NCBI GenBank assembly: GCA_937897085.1
Contig: CALCOR010000190.1
Coordinates: 1-5,596, forward strand
Direction: 5' to 3'
From: an uncultured euryarchaeote
GTDB lineage: Archaea > Thermoplasmatota > Poseidoniia > Poseidoniales > Thalassarchaeaceae
Length of the DNA stretch: 5,596 nucleotides
Below the pieces are notes generated by a model, which saw only the letters and a program-made list of their open reading frames with translations, was not told the origin of the DNA and did not search any database. The stretch's first letter is position 1. Every line of letters starts with the position of its first letter. Shown piece after piece: positions 3,030-5,596 of the stretch. Both the position numbers and the translations under genes were made by a program.

Positions 3030-5596
3030 ATGGCATGGGGCGACATCGACATCCCGTTCTTCGCCGAGGCAGGCTTCGAGCGCCGAGCATGCCGAGTCAC
3101 GAACCTCTGGTTCTGGAGCCGCGACCCTGCCCGCGAGACCTGCGGCGATACGGTAGAGGACGAATACACCTTCATCGGCGCACCGATCATACCTGGGTTC
3201 CCCGAGCGTGGCCGAGCACTGAAGGATCGAATGCGAGAGGCATTCCTGTCCTACTTCGAGGGCAAGGATCATGCCCGTGTGGATCCTTACCCGGTGATCG
3301 CTCGCTGGCGGGACGACATTCACCTGACAATCGCCAGCATCGCCGACTTCCAACCGCATGTGACCTCCGGAGAAGTCTCACCTCCAGCCAACCCGCTGAC
3401 GATCAGCCAACCCTGCATCCGCCTGACGGACGTGGCCGCCGTGGGGCGTTCAGGCCGCCACCTGACGACTTTCGAGATGATGGCGCATCATTGCTTCAAC
3501 CGGCCCAACGACGGTGATGTCGTCTATTGGATAGACGAGTGCGTACGCTACTGTGATGACCTGCTGGTGAACCACCTTGGAATCCCTGAGTCCGAGATTA
3601 CCTACGTCGAGAATCCTTGGTCAGGGGGAGGTAACGCCGGCCCGGCAGTCGAGGTCATCGTTGGTGGCTTGGAGTTGGCCACTCTCGTTTTCATGAACCT
3701 CGAAGAGGATCCCGAAGGCGAGATCGAGGTCAAGGGAGAACGCTACCGAGAGATGCAACTGCAGATCATCGACACCGGTTACGGCCTCGAGCGCTTCTGC
3801 TGGGCAGCGGCTGGGACCCCGACGATCTACGAGTCGATCTACCCCGAGACCGTCGCATGGTTGCGTGAGGCTTCAGGCTTCGATGCAAGACTTGCTGAGA
3901 AGGATAATGTCGATGCCGACCTGCTGCTGAGCGAATTGTCGCGCCTCGCAGGAATCCTGAACATCGATGTTGGCACGGATGTCGGCCCGCTATACGACAA
4001 ACTGCTCGAGAGGCTGGCCAATCGAGGTGTCGACCTCACCTTGGATGAGTTGAAGTCGATTGCAGAGCCGTTGGCGGCCATCTATGCGATTCCCGACCAC
4101 ATGCATGCCCTGTGCAACATGCTCGGTGATACGCTGGTCCCGTCTAACGTCAAGGCGGGCTACCTCGCTCGCATGCTGGCGAGACGAACGCTGCGAATGC
4201 GCGACTCCCTCGGCCTCGCCGTCTCACTCGCCGAACTGGGTGCCCACCACCTAGAACAGAACCTCGATGGGTCCGGATTCTCTCAGACCCACGAGGGAAT
4301 CCTCACCATCCTCGGACTCGAGGAGCAGCGTTACTCGGAGATGCTGCGGGCGGGAGAGGCGGCGGTGCGCACTGCCCTCAAGGGAGTTCCCGTCGATGCA
4401 ACCGAGGTTGACGATGCCATCCTGTTCCAACTGTCTGAGACTCGCGGCTTGCAACCGGACATGGCGGTCGGTATCGCCCGCGGTCTGGGTTGGCCGAACC
4501 TGTCCGTCCGGGTAGGATTCAGCGCTGAGATGGCCGCCCGCCACGCGGCGCAGGCGAAGGCGGCGGCCGGAGCCAAGGACAGTTCGGGAATATTGGCTGA
4601 CGGTCACGGAATTCCAGCCACCGCCAGCGAATTCTACGCTGACACCACTCAGACCCAGTTCGCAGCCCAGATCCTCCACTGTCAGGGCCTCACGGATGCA
4701 CAGATTACAGCTCTCGACCTCTCCACCGAAGTCACCGGTTCTCCCACGCACGCCATCGTGCTCGACCGCACGCTGTTCTACCCCGATGGCGGAGGCCAAC
4801 TCGGGGACCAGGGCAGACTATCCAACGGAGCAACAGTCAACGTGCTGGATACACGAGTCGAAGGCGAGGTGATTCTGCATCTCACTGACGGGGAACTGCC
4901 GTCTGGTGCGGTGAGCGGAGATGTGGCCTGGAATCGGCGCAAGCAACTGATGGACCACCACACGTCAGTGCACATCATCGGCGGCTCTGCAAGAGCTGTT
5001 CTCGGCCCGCACATATGGCAGGCTGGCAGCAGCAAGGGCGAGCGCTACGCCCGCCTCGACGTCACCCACTACCAGCGATTGACGCGTGACGACCTCGACG
5101 CCATCGAGGACCACGCCAACAGTATAGTCGAGGCGGACATCGGCATCGAGAAGACGGTGCTCGACCGCGCCGAGGCAGACGAACGCCACGGATTCGAACT
5201 CTATCAGGGCGGACCACCCAAGCACACCAGCATTCGCATCATCAGAATCGGCGAGCATGACGTGCAGGCTTGTGCCGGTACGCATCACGACAGTACGGGC
5301 GAAGTCGGGGAGGTTCGCATCATCCGCAGCAGCGCGGTTCAAGACGGGGTGGAGCGTCTGCAGATCGTGGCCGGAGAGACCTCACGCGAGCACGCCCGGC
5401 GCCAAGAGCGCCTGCTGACCGAGGCATCCGAGGTGCTGGGAGTCCAACCAGACGACCTGCCTCGCTCTGTCCAGCGCTTCTTCGATGAGTGGAAGGAACA
5501 GCAGAAGCGCATCGAGAACCTCGAGGCCGAGATCGTGCACCTGCGCACTAGCGGTGGTGGTTCTGGAGGGGCTGTCGAGCGTGATGGAGTCCGCTA
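3030..5596 (+). CDS. alaS: Alanyl-tRNA synthetase, archaeal type (3' partial)
   Basis: AlaRS attaches alanine to tRNA-Ala in an ATP-dependent cytoplasmic reaction and hydrolyses mischarged Ser- or Gly-tRNA. The frame is open from 3030 to the window end, giving 855 residues; archaeal members have about 900, so only a short C-terminal piece is missing. Residues 1-50 match the archaeal N-terminal extension (FFAEAGFERRACR, CGD..DEYTFIG). The class II core follows: RWRDD (92-96), SIADFQPHVTSGEV (103-116), PPANPLTISQPCIRLTD (118-134), GRHLTTFEMMAHH (142-154) and motif 3 region DTGYGLERF (248-256). The tRNA-binding segment is PSNVKAGYLARMLARR (371-386). The editing domain has FYPDGGGQ (583-590), HTSVH (H644, H648), WQAGSSK and CAGTH (C748, H752), so its four zinc ligands are all present. 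A charged coiled-coil segment (818-840) and a Gly-rich GGGSGG lead into the missing C-terminal C-Ala domain. The N-terminal cysteine set is only half kept (C21, C38). Confidence 0.98.
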   Translation, partial: MAWGDIDIPFFAEAGFERRACRVTNLWFWSRDPARETCGDTVEDEYTFIGAPIIPGFPERGRALKDRMREAFLSYFEGKDHARVDPYPVIARWRDDIHLTIASIADFQPHVTSGEVSPPANPLTISQPCIRLTDVAAVGRSGRHLTTFEMMAHHCFNRPNDGDVVYWIDECVRYCDDLLVNHLGIPESEITYVENPWSGGGNAGPAVEVIVGGLELATLVFMNLEEDPEGEIEVKGERYREMQLQIIDTGYGLERFCWAAAGTPTIYESIYPETVAWLREASGFDARLAEKDNVDADLLLSELSRLAGILNIDVGTDVGPLYDKLLERLANRGVDLTLDELKSIAEPLAAIYAIPDHMHALCNMLGDTLVPSNVKAGYLARMLARRTLRMRDSLGLAVSLAELGAHHLEQNLDGSGFSQTHEGILTILGLEEQRYSEMLRAGEAAVRTALKGVPVDATEVDDAILFQLSETRGLQPDMAVGIARGLGWPNLSVRVGFSAEMAARHAAQAKAAAGAKDSSGILADGHGIPATASEFYADTTQTQFAAQILHCQGLTDAQITALDLSTEVTGSPTHAIVLDRTLFYPDGGGQLGDQGRLSNGATVNVLDTRVEGEVILHLTDGELPSGAVSGDVAWNRRKQLMDHHTSVHIIGGSARAVLGPHIWQAGSSKGERYARLDVTHYQRLTRDDLDAIEDHANSIVEADIGIEKTVLDRAEADERHGFELYQGGPPKHTSIRIIRIGEHDVQACAGTHHDSTGEVGEVRIIRSSAVQDGVERLQIVAGETSREHARRQERLLTEASEVLGVQPDDLPRSVQRFFDEWKEQQKRIENLEAEIVHLRTSGGGSGGAVERDGVR

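Noticed and set aside
4251..4799. Open frame of 182 codons opposite alaS
   Set aside because: It is antisense to the conserved AlaRS middle and editing region, with no ribosome site or recognisable motif. Long antisense frames are common in GC-rich genes.

Overview
The window looks like part of an archaeal chromosome. The alanyl-tRNA synthetase has the archaeal architecture: a short N-terminal Cys-containing region ahead of the class II core. An RtcB-type RNA ligase without an intein lies beside it. Both conserved genes have clear Shine-Dalgarno sites, and the only good promoter visible is an archaeal-style TATA element. The first gene ends in a single membrane helix followed by an acidic, Trp-rich tandem-repeat tail. 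With the moderately high GC content, this fits marine planktonic Euryarchaeota (Marine Group II, Poseidoniales) best. That assignment rests on recollection of the style of these proteins, not on a search.

Layout. (1) Bases 1-747, + strand: the C-terminal end of a surface or membrane protein with a β-rich extracellular end, a transmembrane helix, and a cytoplasmic tail made of two nearly identical 64-residue units. (2) Bases 748-983: a non-coding stretch with seven CGCGCG hexamers between 757 and 900, a hexamer I found nowhere else in the window. It is followed by a TATA-like box and a small GNRA-loop hairpin. (3) Bases 984-1427, + strand: two small unrecognised genes, a 63-residue coiled-coil protein and a 76-residue single-pass membrane protein, probably one transcript. 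The second overlaps the 3' end of rtcB tail to tail by 11 bp. (4) Bases 1417-2892, - strand: rtcB, the tRNA-splicing ligase. (5) Bases 2893-3029: a divergent promoter region with an imperfect inverted repeat and a strong GC hairpin in the alaS leader. (6) Bases 3030-5596, + strand: alaS, running off the right edge, with core, tRNA-recognition and editing domains visible.

How they fit together. rtcB and alaS both act in tRNA metabolism: RtcB seals tRNA exons after intron removal, and AlaRS charges tRNA-Ala and clears mischarged products. They share one short intergenic control region. The small coiled-coil/membrane pair is the least explained part. It sits behind its own promoter and the unusual CGCGCG cluster, and it is the best candidate here for something undescribed. 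Nothing seen shows what it does.
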